NCBI GenBank assembly: GCA_001599595.1
Contig: BCHH01000005.1
Span: 2,528,804 to 2,592,803, forward strand
Origin: Beverwykella pulmonaria
Taxonomy: Eukaryota; Ascomycota; Dothideomycetes; Pleosporales; Melanommataceae
DNA length: 64,000 bases
Reading direction: 5' to 3'
The notes under the pieces were generated by a model. The model had not been told where the DNA came from. It ran no database searches and saw only the letters and a list, made by a program, of their open reading frames with translations. Each line of letters opens with the position of its first letter. The first letter of the stretch is position 1. Positions 33,170 to 44,499 of this stretch are shown here, one piece after another. The translations under genes were made by a program, and so were the position numbers.

Positions 33170-35597
33170 CTACCCCTTCAACATCTTCACCATTTTCACT
33201 GCAGCACAAGCGACGTCCTCGCGTCCACCGATTGCTGAAGCTTCACACCCCTCCGGATAGAAGAAGCTAGCCAGGGCGATAATGACATATGCAGCAATCA
33301 ACAAGCTACCTTCAAGGTAGTTACTTCTGCCGTCCAAGACCAAGAAATTGACCACGAAGGCGGTAACAAAGAGCGAAACAGTTTCAAAGATGTTAAAGTA
33401 AAGCGACATCTCCTTGCCCATAGCCCAGCCAAGAAGGACGACGAAGGGTGTAATGAAGATTGCGATCTGGATTGAAGAACCCACAGCAACACCAATGGCG
33501 AGATCCATCTTGTTCTTCGTCGCGACGGTAACGGCAGTGACGTGCTCTGCCGCATTGCCGACGATGGGAAGGATGATGAGACCGATAAAGGCTTGGCTAA
33601 TATGTGTATTTTCTACCATGGGTTCGATAGCGTCGCTCATGAAGTCGGCGCAGACCGCAACCAGGGCAGTGCTGATACACAACATGACGACGGCAACGGT
33701 ACGAGACATCTCAGGTGGCGCCTCCTCCTCGGCCTCTTCTTGCACGGTTACGGCATTCCCAGAAGAGACGTGATGGAGTAGCGATGGACGGTTGTTGTGC
33801 GTTGAGGTCTGGGACGGGAACCGGTTGATGCGATCAGGCAGAGACGTCGTTCTGCGCAAGGTACGTGGTCCGGCAATGCGGATGTTGGTGGGTCCAGCAC
33901 CCGGAGGCGGTGGCGGGTTCTGAGGATTGTTGAATACGTTTGTAGATAGCAGCGATGGTAGACCCGGTCGATATGGTCGTCTTGGAACGCCGTTTTGCTG
34001 AACTTCATCGGCGAAAGCTACCCTGGTCGTATTCTCTATCTCGACGGTAGCCATTGGAGAGACAATCTCATCCTTCTCGTCGAGGTCCTTGTGGCCATGC
34101 TTGCGGTGCTTCTTGCCGTGTTTCGACTTCTTCTTTTCTCGTTTGCCCTGAGGAGGCGAGGAGGAAGAGCCAGCCTCAAAGTCACGAATGATAGGAATGT
34201 GACCGTGCTCGTCGGTGTCAGCCTCGTCGCCGCTCATGATGGCGTTCAAGACGGATCCTCGACGAGATAGGGTGTTCGAGTGGGCGGTGTCGTCATTTTC
34301 GGGGGCGCTATTCCTCTGCGAATCAAAGTAGTGCTTTTGTGCCTCGATAGAAGGCGAACTCATGGCGGAGGGCACCGATGCGTTGTCTTTGGAACTGGCA
34401 GTCGACTTGCGACGTTTACGATTCCTGAAGGCACGCTTGATTCGCTTAGCGGTCGTGCGCTGGGAGCCGGTGGAGCTATCGCTGGACGAGCTGCTCGAAT
34501 CTGAGGAAGAATCGGACGAGCTCGATGAGTTCATCATGTCTGCGAGCACGCCTGGGTGGGATTCCTCGTCGATAATGTGCTGCGGGGTGCTTGCATACAT
34601 ATAGGCGTGACTCTTGAGCTGGAACACAAGATAGAGCACATAGACCAGAAGTAGAATTACGCTGGTGCCGCGGCTGACTTGTAGGGTCTTCCGGTCCGCG
34701 ACGGCATAGTCAGAGAAGGCCGAGTGGAAGGCAGTGGGCAGCAAAAGACTCATGACGGCCAAACTGAGCATGCACGCACTCATCTGAGTGACGGTGCTGT
34801 TGTAAACCTGGCGGGGTTAGCATTATTGACGGCATCAAGGAGTTCCAAGCAAAGCGTACCTGCTCTTGATACCTCAAGCCTCCCAGGAGGAAGGCCATGC
34901 CAAGAATGAGAAGCAGATTAGCGAGGATGGATCCAAGCAAAGCGGCCTGGACAACCCGGATCTGGTTGCCGGCCAGCAAGATGATGAACAGGATAAGCTC
35001 GACGGCATTTCCAAAGGAGACATTTAGCAGCGCGCCCAGGGTGTCGCCTAGTCGTGCTGCAACGGCCTCGGTGGCATGCGCAAGCAAGCCGGCCAAGGGA
35101 ATAATGGCGACGGCGTTCATCGAGAAGACGATTTCTGGGCTGAGGCCGACCAGGCGGACGGCGATGCCAATGGGCACAAAGACCAAGAGCACGTTGATCC
35201 AGCTGTGCGTGATGGCATTCTTGGAATGCTTCAAAAATCGTATAGTTCCTTGTTGCATGCGCGTGGACATAGGCGCCTTGGGTTCTATGGCGGCAGCTCG
35301 CGCGCCCGCAGCTTCGGTATAGTGGGGAGGCGGAGCCGGCGGCGGCGGGGATGATGCGGTCTTGTCGACGACATCGCTGCGGTTCTTGTTGCTGTCGCGC
35401 TTCTGTGTGACATTGCTGTGCTCTCGCTTTTCCGAGACGACATCGCTGAGGGACGCTGGGCGTGGGGGGGTGGTACCGTTGAGGATGGGCGAGTGGAGTG
35501 GGAGGACGGGTTCCTTGTCCGTGGAGTGTCTCAAGCCCAGTGCTTTCGCCTTAGACTTGACACTGCGGAGTAAAGAAGGATCGTCAGGTTCTCCCAT
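33170..35597 (-). CDS. Vacuolar Ca2+/H+ exchanger (CAX family, Vcx1-like)
   Basis: Exons 34860-35597 and 33170-34807 encode 791 aa. Two CaCA repeats are present: the first with GALLNVSFGNAVELILFIILL, the second with LIILPIVGNAAEHVTAV; both are the conserved cation-binding helices of CAX exchangers. About ten membrane segments are visible. The family moves Ca2+ into the vacuole in exchange for protons. The loop between the repeats is greatly enlarged (roughly 250 residues): a run of Ser/Asp, a Lys/His-rich patch and Pro-rich linkers, much longer than in yeast Vcx1. The N-terminal 120 residues are also disordered. The intron 34808-34859 (52 nt, GTACGC...GCCAG) is phase 0. Confidence 0.9.
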
Positions 35598-36872
35598 CGA
35601 TTTCGGTGTGGGTTGGCGTGCAACAAAGCAATGTACAAAAAGTACTTGGAGCTGCGACGGCGGCAGCGTGTGTGGCCCGCCTTATGAGCGAGGTGGGTGC
35701 GCCAAGATGCCGGAAGTCGGCAAATGCGCGCTAGTCGGCGCTTGTCCTGTCTTAGAGGTGCTTATGGTGATGACGTTGAGGGAGCTTATCTGATTGACCG
35801 CCACACACAGCCTCATTCACGGTAGTGACGTCTTCTCTTGTTTGCATGCAACCAGCCGAGAGATCACAGTACTGTAGTGTGCGTGGTCATAGATAACGAA
35901 GAGTCTGGAGTGTGACTTCCTTGATTTTCTGGAAGCATCATCGGGCACGCCAAACTGCTTACCCAAAGAGGCTTCGGGAAGTAAGATTAGCATTCCTTGG
36001 CCGGTACTTGGCTGGCCGGGGGCTCTCAAGGTTCAACGATGTCTCATTAAAGTACGTACCGATTGCCCGTTTGCCTAACTATTACGCCCCGGAAAGTGCA
36101 AGTCGAATGAGCGTGATAAGAAGATGAAAATATGAAACGAATTCGAGTCTAGTGTAACCATCTCGCCAACAGCGAGACGTGAAGGACTTGACGGCAAGAC
36201 TACGGGAAGCTAAGAATAGCTATGATGAAGTGCATCAAGAAATAATAAACGTTGAGGTAGCATTAAGTAAATTTGTGCCGTCAGACATTGTCCATGGATG
36301 AATGAGCGTGTGGTAAAATGGGATTTCACTATAACATATTGATCAGTGTCGACGCGTTCACGTTTACATCAAACTTTTCCCACCGTCAACATCGAGACAA
36401 ATACCTGTGCAAACATCAGCCATACATTCTGGTCTGGGACAGGCTACTTACGGTCAACGTAGACGCTCCTTCGTTGGCCAAGAAACAAGTTGCGTTTCTT
36501 ATTCTTCCAAGTGGTCTGGCGGGTGCCCCTTTTTTAGAGTTAGCGATGACGCTACCAATTTTGAACAAAGGCTCGGATGTCTACTTACATTGTAGTCTCC
36601 CTGGGGACTGGCCGGATGCAGCTATATCTGATACTGTCTTTCGTGTACTCGGCCGCGAGTTCTCGTCGCCTATTTCAACACTCATACCAGCAATTCCCCT
36701 ATTTCTTCTTTCATACACAAAAACTGACCACAGTGACAGCTTACTCACTGCGAACTACACCAACTTCAGTTTGGGTCTCGGTACTGAGATATTGTAAGCC
36801 CAGGCACTATACCAGTCACGTGGATATGCCACTGACTAATCACGTCCGTCACATATATTAGCTGTACATCAA

Positions 36873-36873
<1 letters not shown>
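35598..36873. other. Intergenic, upstream of the exchanger
   Basis: No supported gene. Frames up to 159 codons (36318-36797) are open by chance and lack domains. Confidence 0.45.
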
Positions 36874-36909
<36 letters not shown>

Positions 36910-36937
36910 AACAAACAAACAAACAAACAAACAAAAA
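36874..36937. repeat. Compound microsatellite (CA)n(AAAC)n
   Basis: An uninterrupted CA run of about 30 bp passes directly into about eight AAAC units. Confidence 0.95.
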
Positions 36938-37472
36938 ATACATCATCTTTACCCACACACACCTGCTTACAAGTCGACATTAGATTCTAACGTTAATCGG
37001 GAACATGCAAAGAACACAGTCCTTACCAGCTCAGATTCAATCAATAATACAAATCCGAAAACAATATTCATGAGCAGTTGTAGCTGCCAAATATGGCTCC
37101 CATTATGACCTCCCGCAAGGCAGCTCCTTTTGTATCCAACTTTAACGTAAGCGTAATATCTCTATCTTTTTGGGCCACAGGTCAAGTTAGTGGACCGAAA
37201 ATCGCTAATAGTAACATATCATGATGAGGTGATGATCGCCGGGATCGATATTGAAGGGATTTCTGGGGTAGTAGCTCTTTAGCTTGACTGCTCTACCAAA
37301 TCTGGGACCTCATAGTAATTTCTCGGGGCACTCTCATGACACCGATTTGCTATTACTGAGAATTTTTAACATTGGATTACATATCTGAGTCTACCTCCAA
37401 ATCAACATCGTTTTCTCTTCAGTAACTACCTATACGCCAACAATCAACGCCCGGAACACCGATAGCGCTAGG
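36938..37472. other. Intergenic, 3' of the C2H2 gene
   Basis: No gene or repeat seen. Confidence 0.45.
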
Positions 37473-38852
37473 CTACTGAGGAGATCTCGGTGGGAACATT
37501 GATACACCTTCTTCCAGGGCAGTATCCCAATGGGCGTAGAGAACTTGGTCGTCGGGGGACGCCCACGGACCGTACTGGCCGTATCCTGGATAATACTTGG
37601 GGTCATCCTGGTCATCTGTGAGCTGCTGCAGAAAGTTTTGGATAACCTGCGTTTCAACAACTGCCTGGGAGGAAACATTTGCTGGAGATTCTTCCGATTG
37701 AAGCACTGGCACCCTATTACTATTGCCGTCTATGCTCTTTCGCTCAAGGGTATCGAAATATGTGGCAGATGATGAGGGCAGGGTGGAGCGGCAGTATGAA
37801 GAACCCAATACACTCTCATTGACGATGCTTCTGGATGCCGGAGTTATAAATCCGCTGGAGTTTCCTGACGGCAACATTGGAGATGGATCCGGAGAATAGC
37901 CTTGAGAAGCTGACCCTAGAACGTAGGCTAGCTGCACGGTGTTTAAAAGGTCGTGCTGATTCTCCCGATATTCAAGGTGCTGAAGCAACTCGCTCGTCAA
38001 TTTCGGATCCCAGATGAATTCCTTTCGCCTATCCTCGGATGCTCCATCCATCTTTCGTAAAAGGGATCTCCAAGCTTCATCTATCTTAGGCTGTGACAAC
38101 AAACCTTGGATGACTTTTGTATGATCCCAATTCCATTTGGTCATCCTTGGAAATTCTGGCGATCCTTCAAAGTGAGAAGCGATATGATCACTCCGGGCGT
38201 TCCAAGTAAGAAGAAGACGACTGCAGAATCCGCACCCCCACGCAAACTTCCTAGGCAGGATCTCGACCTTCGCAACGTCTCCGCACCCACAGTTGTGACA
38301 ACCATGGTCATTCCTGTGGTGCGAGACAAATTTATTCTGCTCCGAGAATGTTCTCTTGCAACCATTGCTTGGGCATTTCCACTGCCTCTGAGGTTCATGG
38401 AAGATTTCCTCATGTCTCTTCCAAACTCCTTTCCTGCTAAAGGACTTATCGCAATAAGTGCACCAATATGTGTTTGAGGTAGAAGAATATTCGCATGAAG
38501 GCTCCGCTTTGTCGTCGATAGTTGAAGGCTGTCCCGCTTCAAATTGGGCTAAGGGGAGTCCTTGGTGGAGGTGGCCAGATGTTGAGGATTCCGCTGTCAA
38601 TTCTTAGGAGACTCGCTTTGGAAGAGGAACTAACTTACTTGAATGAGCGGCTTCCAGCCAGCGGAGAACCCAGTTGACGGGATACCTCAGCAATGCGTTC
38701 ACATGTTGTTTGGCTTCGAAAGGAATTGTAGGTGTGAATTGAGGGTGGGCCTTTTGTTCAAGCAGTGTGTGCCCACTGTTGTCAGCGTATCCAAGGTCAA
38801 GTTGCCGCGCCGAGGTAGGCTGTTCCGTCAAGCTCAGATTGGGGGGAGCCAT
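37473..38852 (-). CDS. C2H2 zinc-finger protein
   Basis: Exons 38639-38852 and 37473-38593 encode 444 aa. Two classical fingers lie in tandem (YWCTYCDKSFSRKGVWKRHEEIFH and WKCPSNGCKRTFSEQNKFVSHHRNDH), followed by a Cys/His-rich part (CHNCGCGD...WGCGFCSRLL...DHIASHF) that looks like a third, degenerate finger. The rest is helical and then Ser/Pro-rich. This matches a fungal family of unassigned C2H2 regulators. The intron 38594-38638 (45 nt, GTAAGT...GACAG) is preferred; an acceptor nine bases earlier would give 36 nt and three extra codons, also in frame. No target is inferable. Confidence 0.78.
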
Positions 38853-39804
38853 ATCTGAGCGTTGCAGCGGGCACTGCGGGCGCTGGGTAAGTAACTGGGC
38901 CCCTTCGAGGTCAAAGTTGCCGTTCGGGCCCAGAACCGCGTGGGTGGCACGTGTGTTTAGATTTCCGTGTTCAAAGATTATGATCAGATCTACAGTTCAT
39001 CGGGCTGTGCTCTTCCCACCTAAATTGATTATGATGTCTACGCTGTACTTGTCCCATTTTTATAGAGTCGCTTTGCAAGGCAAGAGCAAAATCGAGGTCA
39101 AACTAGTAGAGTGCGCAAAAGCGGACCCTCAAATAGACTAGGCACGGGCGTCTCGGTGGCTCGGTCTGAGGGATCTCTACCTAGGAGTCAGTGCGCTGGA
39201 GCACTTCGCCTCACTGCTTACCGGCTAGTTTCCGCAGTCTCCAGGTTTTGTGGTAGGTCCTGTTCGTGACATTACCTCAGCATTTGACCTGTTGATTTGG
39301 ATATCTGGATCATTTAGCATCTATGTGCCTTCTGCTCGGAGAGAGAGTTGAAAATTCGTGATGAGACATAAAGAGACGGAGCAGAGGCCCTCGCCCAATT
39401 TGGTAGGTCACTCATAGACCGATGAATCACCTTTGCGCAGAGAGAGCCAAGTACTCATATAACCAAGGCAAAATGCAGCTACTTCGTTATGGGGGTGTAT
39501 AATGATCTTATTGACGTATCGGACGTACGGAGAGACCACCTGCGGCTAGCTGCCTTCCGTCCTCCCGAGGTTGGGAGTACAACAGAAAAGCGTGCGGGGA
39601 ATAAGCCCTCAGCTAGTGTGACCCTATTTTGCATGAGAAAACGTTGAGATAGTCATCTCTTTGTTAATACTAGCATTAGGGGGCGCTAATCTGCACATGA
39701 GAGAAGCGAGGTGTCGGCCTATCAGCCTCACGGGTCCTACAACAACCGGCTTGCGGTGAGAACACCTTAGGGTTTCAATTTTCGTATACCCCCTCACTTA
39801 ATTT
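38853..39804. other. Start of repeat island
   Basis: No supported gene. The sequence beyond about 39130 becomes AT-rich and stop-dense in all frames. Confidence 0.45.
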
Positions 39805-39960
39805 TGTACACGGCCCTCCCATAAATGAATGACTAACGCGAGCCACTGCACGGACAGAATTTGTATGGAAAACTAAGGATTCAGAGAAGCTATCAATCAA
39901 CTCGCTTGCAAGCACTTGATTGATCAATTGATTAGGTAACAAATCAATCAAGTCAAGTTA

Positions 39961-40016
39961 CTCTCATCATTTTTTGCAATCAAGTAAGGTTCCTCTCATC
40001 ATTTTTTGCAATCAAA
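39961..40016. repeat. 32-bp-period direct duplication inside the TIR element
   Basis: CTCTCATCATTTTTTGCAAT followed by CAA occurs at 39961 and again at 39993. Confidence 0.85.
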
Positions 40017-40169
40017 TCAAGTTCTGGCATCCAAATTGATTGATTTGATTGATCCACTTAATGATATTTTGTGAGGCTATAGATTTGTGTGTGGGAGCGT
40101 CTGAGCAGGGATTTTTTTGGTGTTGTATTTTGACGATATTGGCCCGGAATTACGATTTCGCAATGCTCC

Positions 40170-40355
40170 CCTGCGGGCTCGGAGGCCTATTAGGTCGTGT
40201 GTCTATGGGTCACGTGATGTACACTTAGAGTCTTATTGACTATAGTCTATAGGTCACGTGACGTATCTTCGGAGGTCTATCGGGCCGTGGTTTATATGTC
40301 ACGTGATGTTCTCTTGGAAACCAATCAGGTCGTGTCTACAGGTCACGTGACATAC
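40170..40355. repeat. 44-45 bp tandem repeats, each with TCACGTGA palindrome
   Basis: The palindrome TCACGTGA (core CACGTG) is found at 40210, 40254, 40299 and 40343, a spacing of 44, 45 and 44 bases. Flanks also repeat loosely (GGTCGTGT, GTCTAT). CACGTG is the E-box bound by bHLH factors such as the Cbf1 or Ino2/4 type, but whether the array is regulatory is unknown. Confidence 0.85.
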
Positions 40356-40717
40356 TATATAGCTTTCTCCGAATCCTCCGAGTATCCTCAGGGATTCGTC
40401 TCTTGTCTCTATATTCGCCCTGATTCACTTGTCGTTCTGTTCCCTGCTATTACCAGCTTCACACTACCACACACGTGCTTCGATACCATATACTCAAAAT
40501 ATACCCAATTGATCAAGTTTCCAATCAATTTTGCAATTTACGGTCTCAAAATAGTTGGATCGATCAATCAAATCAACTTACGACGGCCCCAGAACCCAAT
40601 CAATTCAATCCTGAGAGCTCCACTTGATTGATTTGATTGATATCATCTCTGGCTAAGGATTTGTATAGAAGACGCACGGATAGCGCTAGCCATTCATTCA
40701 TGGAAGGGCCGTGTACA

Positions 40718-41699
40718 CCCCAAAGAGGCGCTTAGCGTCTCACTAAGTGACCTTACAGTACAGTATCGGTTGGCTCGCTTGCTTGTGGGATTACTCAGCC
40801 GGTCTGGCTCAATGATCACACTCACAACTCATTCCTCACTCATTTTTGCAGAGTTCAGGGAGATCTGTTGATTGCCGCTATTTCCGAGGTCATGCCGATG
40901 CAGATATTTCGTGCGATGAGAGCTGTGAGAACCACAAACCTTGAAAATGATCTAGCTACAGTCTGTGCTAAACTATTTGTCCAGCCCCTTCCTTACTGTA
41001 ATCACCCTATTGCCGTTGGTACTAAAGCCTGAAGCTGCTCATAAGCCCTACACCAGCCGTATACGTGTTCCCTCTTGTTGATGCCACCCGTTGATGCTCT
41101 ACCGCAGTTGTCGTAGTCCTTTCATCACCTAGTGTCGTCATACTCGATCCAATAGCGCGCGAGTCATTGCTGAAGGCTTGAAAGGTATCACTATAAGGTG
41201 GTTTGTAAGGAAATAGAAGAGGCTAAAATAGTAAGCATTGTATTCCTATCCATCTACAGAAGAAAGCATGGAGAAACGAAGGACCGCAGAGGCTTGGGTT
41301 GATGTAATAGGCTGTGACAAGGGGTTGTATCTAGGAGGAGCCGGGTGTGTTGGTTGACGATTGGTGTTAAGGGCGGGTCCCGGATCTCATGGCGTCGTCA
41401 CGTAACAGGTAGGGTCGAGTTCGTCCTTAGTGATAGAGGGTGAGAAGAGGGAGTATGGTATGGAAGGAAGAGCCGGAGGGGATGGGTGATAGACAATAGG
41501 GTGATACGATCCAGTTCCATTCCTGGCATTATAATTATACCAAATAAGGAGTAAATTCTAATCATGAGAGCTCGATTCATTTCATTCAGAGCTCACTCCG
41601 AATCGCTCATACCGTGACACCCGTCGACTGACCATCGAGAGCCACCCAAAAGCTCCAGGATTTTGAAGTCGAAACCGTCCACTGACGTACATTCACGAT
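40718..41699. other. Repeat-island interior
   Basis: No supported gene. Stop-dense on both strands; no further inverted repeat was recognised. Confidence 0.45.
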
Positions 41700-42080
41700 C
41701 TCGATCATCTACACTCTCGGTTCACTACATTCTCGGTTTTCCACATTCTCGGCTCTCCACACTCTCTGTTCTCCCCATTTTCTGTTCTCTCCATTTCTGT
41801 TCTCTCTATTTTCTGTTTTCTCCATTTTCTGTTTTCTCCATTTTCTGTTCTCTCCATTTTCTGTTCTCTCCATTTTCTGTTCTCTCCATTTTCTGTTCTC
41901 TCCATTTTCTGTTCTCTCCATTTTCTGTTCTCTCCATTTTCTGTNNNNNNNNNNNNNNNNNNNNNNNNNNNNNNNNNNNNNNNNCTCTCCATTTTCTGTT
42001 CTCTCCATTTTCTGTTCTCTCCATTTTCTGTTCTCTCCATTTTCTGTTCTCTCCATTTTCTGTTCTCTCCATTTTCTGTC
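41700..42080. repeat. 16-bp pyrimidine-rich minisatellite
   Basis: The unit CTCTCCATTTTCTGTT repeats in near-perfect tandem on both sides of the gap, with degenerate copies (CTCGGTTTTCCACATT and similar) at the left border. The unit length is not a multiple of three, so the open frames of up to 172 codons across it are artefacts. The strand is strongly asymmetric (pyrimidine on plus). Confidence 0.95.
41945..41984. other. Assembly gap, 40 Ns
   Basis: A run of 40 undetermined bases lies within the minisatellite; the copy number is therefore unknown. Confidence 0.99.
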
Positions 42081-42572
42081 CTCTAAATTATGTTCTTCTC
42101 TTTCTCAATTCTTCCCTTTCGAGACCTTCACCTCTTGAATCTCCATTTACTAGTCATGATACACGACCAAATCGCTGGTAGGCTGCCCTAAGGCAGCAGA
42201 TTTAACTGCAAATCATTATCATGTGGAACTTTGGGGAATATAAATAGCTGACATAGTTATACTGCCGTGCCATTTGTAACTTGTTTAACCTCACAGCAAT
42301 ACAATCTCAGGCTATACATAGCCAGATGTCAAAACTCCTAAACCTGGTGTCACTCGAACAATTCCTGTCGCGTGAGCCGAGAACTCATGTGGATGTGAAA
42401 TTCTGGATTTGATTCTATTTTATTGCTGGAGTATGGTGAATGATCATGATGCACTGCAGGTGGTGTGGGAATGGGGAACAACCACGAAGCGCTCCTGACC
42501 AATAAGGCAGGTTTAATCGAGATCGATAGCGCACCTCTAGAGACCGCAACCCTTTCTCATATCGACTATTCG
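42081..42572. other. Intergenic, 3' of QCR8
   Basis: No supported gene. Confidence 0.45.
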
Positions 42573-43009
42573 TCACTCCTCCTGATCTCCGAATTCCGCG
42601 CGTCCGGGTTTCGAGTTAAGGTACTCATTGCTATGCACATTATCAGCTCGATGCTTTTCACCGCTCCCGCCTCTTCGCCTACCGCTCAATCGCCCACTGC
42701 ATGGTATAGTACGCCACGATGAATGGCGGCACCACGTAGAGCACCTGGTTTCGCGCACGTCTGAACGTGTTTGGCAAGCCTCTTCGGAAGAAGCCAGCGA
42801 ACGGCTTTTGCCGGTTTGAGCTCATGGCATAGGCGACCGTCCATTTGCCTGGCTGGCCGCCGCCTTCGTATGGGTTCCCCCAGCCGCCGATATGCCATCT
42901 GCCAGGCCAGTTGCGTTAGGGCTGAGGCTCTTCAGCAGCATTGCAGACGTTCTCGAAGAGACCACGGGACTTACCCGTGCTTGACCTTCCCGCCATGATC
43001 GCCTGCCAT
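42573..43009 (-). CDS. QCR8: Ubiquinol-cytochrome c reductase subunit 8
   Basis: Three exons, 42975-43009, 42683-42898 and 42573-42630, encode 102 aa. The product begins MAGDHGGKVKHGWHIGGWGNP and contains the family signature around SSNRQKPFAGFFRRGLPN, one membrane helix (VLYVVPPFIVAYYTMQWAI), and the tail NEYLNSKPGRAEFGDQEE. It is a small core subunit of respiratory complex III in the inner mitochondrial membrane, contacting cytochrome b. The introns (42899-42974, 42631-42682) have GTAAGT/GGCAG and GTAGGC/CATAG ends. The first exon is only 35 nt, so no long continuous frame marks the gene. It is divergent from the LysM gene, with 698 bp between starts. Confidence 0.92.
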
Positions 43010-43707
43010 TTGGAACGTGTGCTGGGACAGAAGGAAAAGGAAGCGAGAGGGAAAGACCGAGTTTCTCAATATTGAGGTGTCACGTTCGAACACGGTCTGT
43101 TTTATCGGCTAGGCAAGACTTCCTCAGCCCTGTAGCGTGCTCGTTTAGGGAAGGCGTCGGATGCACGGCATTCGCCAAGGCCAACTGCGGGAAACCGAGA
43201 GCCCGCGATCGAACTCTAGAATGAGTTTGATTGGTCGGGGATAGAAGACATCATTCGAGCCTTCCAGGCCTGCCTGAGTTTCGTGCCTGGACAAGCAGCC
43301 GCTACTTTTTGTACCAAGCTCTTTGGTTCACAGCTGCTCTCCCTTTCTATTTATCACGGGTTTTCTACCACGGCAAATTCCGCTCTCCCGAATGAACAAC
43401 TCATAAGAGCAAGTGAAACAAGGCTGACAGTTGCCCTGACCCAGCCAACTGGCCAAGCGCCGTTTGAGTTTGACACAGCCACGACGCCACCTAACGCGTC
43501 ATATCGATCCACCTCACTCCAGGCTCACCAGGCTGCAGGCTGACAGAACCCCTCAGCTCGTGTGCTGTAACCTCGTATCGCCTTCTAGAGTAGCCCGGCT
43601 TGTCGAGAAGCAATCATAAGGGCTGTTATGCCACACCCACATTCTGCTCTGGACGGACGTTCGAAACTGCACTGATCTCGTTCATCTCTTCACTCTACAT
43701 TAGCACG
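43010..43707. other. Divergent promoter region QCR8/LysM
   Basis: No further gene supported; an 86-codon frame at 43283-43543 lacks any domain. Confidence 0.5.
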
Positions 43708-44352
43708 ATGGGTCGCTGGGCAGATCAAGACAGTGTAGGTTGAGAAGCGGCACGCATGCCCCTTCAAGGCTGACAAGCGTGTGTAGGACCAACAACGTCT
43801 TCCCGAAGGCTTCGAGCGCGTAGGCTACGATGCCGACACCCAGACGTATACCTACCGCGACGCCAGCGGGCGGTACTACGAAGGCGAGGAAGGAAACCGG
43901 TATGGGACACTGCATCCCGGTACGCTCCCTTTGCCCTCCATATCTACACGCGCACCGACTAACGCCCTCTACCACCAGCCGGCCAACGCCCCGCACCCAC
44001 CCCCGCGGAAACCACCCTCCAAAACGAACAAATCAAAAAGTCGAACCGCGAGGCGGTCCGCCACATGCTCCCGTTCGCACTCCTAATCCTAGTCTTTCTC
44101 CTCCTCCTCTTCAATTTCGTAAACGGGGGCTTCAGTAGTGGAGGCGATAAGAAGACGTCTGCTGACGACGCGCCCGAGCAGGTACACTGTGGTCAAGGCG
44201 GTGCTAAAGTTCAAGTCAAAAAAGGCGACACGTGTTGGGAAATCGCAAAAAGCTATAGTGTGGGTGTAGAGGATTTGCTCGGGCTGGAGGGGAATGAGGG
44301 CGTCGATTGTGAGCGGTTGAGGGTGGGGGAGTGGATTTGTGTGCCGGCTTGA
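43708..44352 (+). CDS. Single-pass membrane protein with extracytoplasmic LysM domain
   Basis: Exons 43708-43734, 43787-43919 and 43979-44352 encode 177 aa. Residues 1-83 are hydrophilic (MGRWADQDSDQQRLPEGFE, then a Tyr-rich YTYRDASGRYYEGEEG). Residues about 84-101 form one strong membrane helix (LPFALLILVFLLLLFNFV). The C-terminal 47 residues are one LysM module (VKKGDTCWEIAKSYSVGVEDLL...RLRVGEWICVPA). There is no N-terminal signal peptide, so a type II topology with the LysM outside or in the lumen is inferred. LysM binds chitin-type or peptidoglycan glycans; secreted fungal LysM effectors differ by lacking the membrane helix. The introns are 43735-43786 and 43920-43978. Confidence 0.85.
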
Positions 44353-44499
44353 GCAGGCGCTTGGGTTGCGGATTCCATGCTGCAAGCATGTTTATATGGT
44401 TTATGGGATACTGCTGGCGTTTCCGGTGGGACTTGGAGGATCATGGTGTTCACATGCGCACATAGGGCCTTTTGCGATTACCGCAACTATCTACAGTCC

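Larger units (their letters stand above)
39805..40717. mobile_element. Non-autonomous terminal-inverted-repeat element, about 0.9 kb
   Basis: The left end starts TGTACACGGCCC at 39805 and the right end finishes with its complement, GGGCCGTGTACA, at 40717. The two arms stay related inward for about 90-100 bp: CATAAATGAATG against the complement of CATTCATTCATG, AATTTGTATGGAAAA against ATACAAATCC, and AATCAATCAA blocks. No transposase frame lies between. The interior holds many TTGATTGAT motifs, a 32-bp direct duplication and a 44-bp tandem array. No target-site duplication is obvious, so the true ends could lie a few bases outside. Confidence 0.6.

Noticed and set aside
36318..36797. 159-codon plus-strand frame
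   Set aside because: AT-rich, no domain, no start context; chance frame.
41663..42181. Long frames on both strands across the minisatellite
   Set aside because: Product of a 16-bp repeat without stops; spans an N gap.
43283..43543. 86-codon frame between QCR8 and the LysM gene
   Set aside because: No family resemblance; lies in the divergent promoter.
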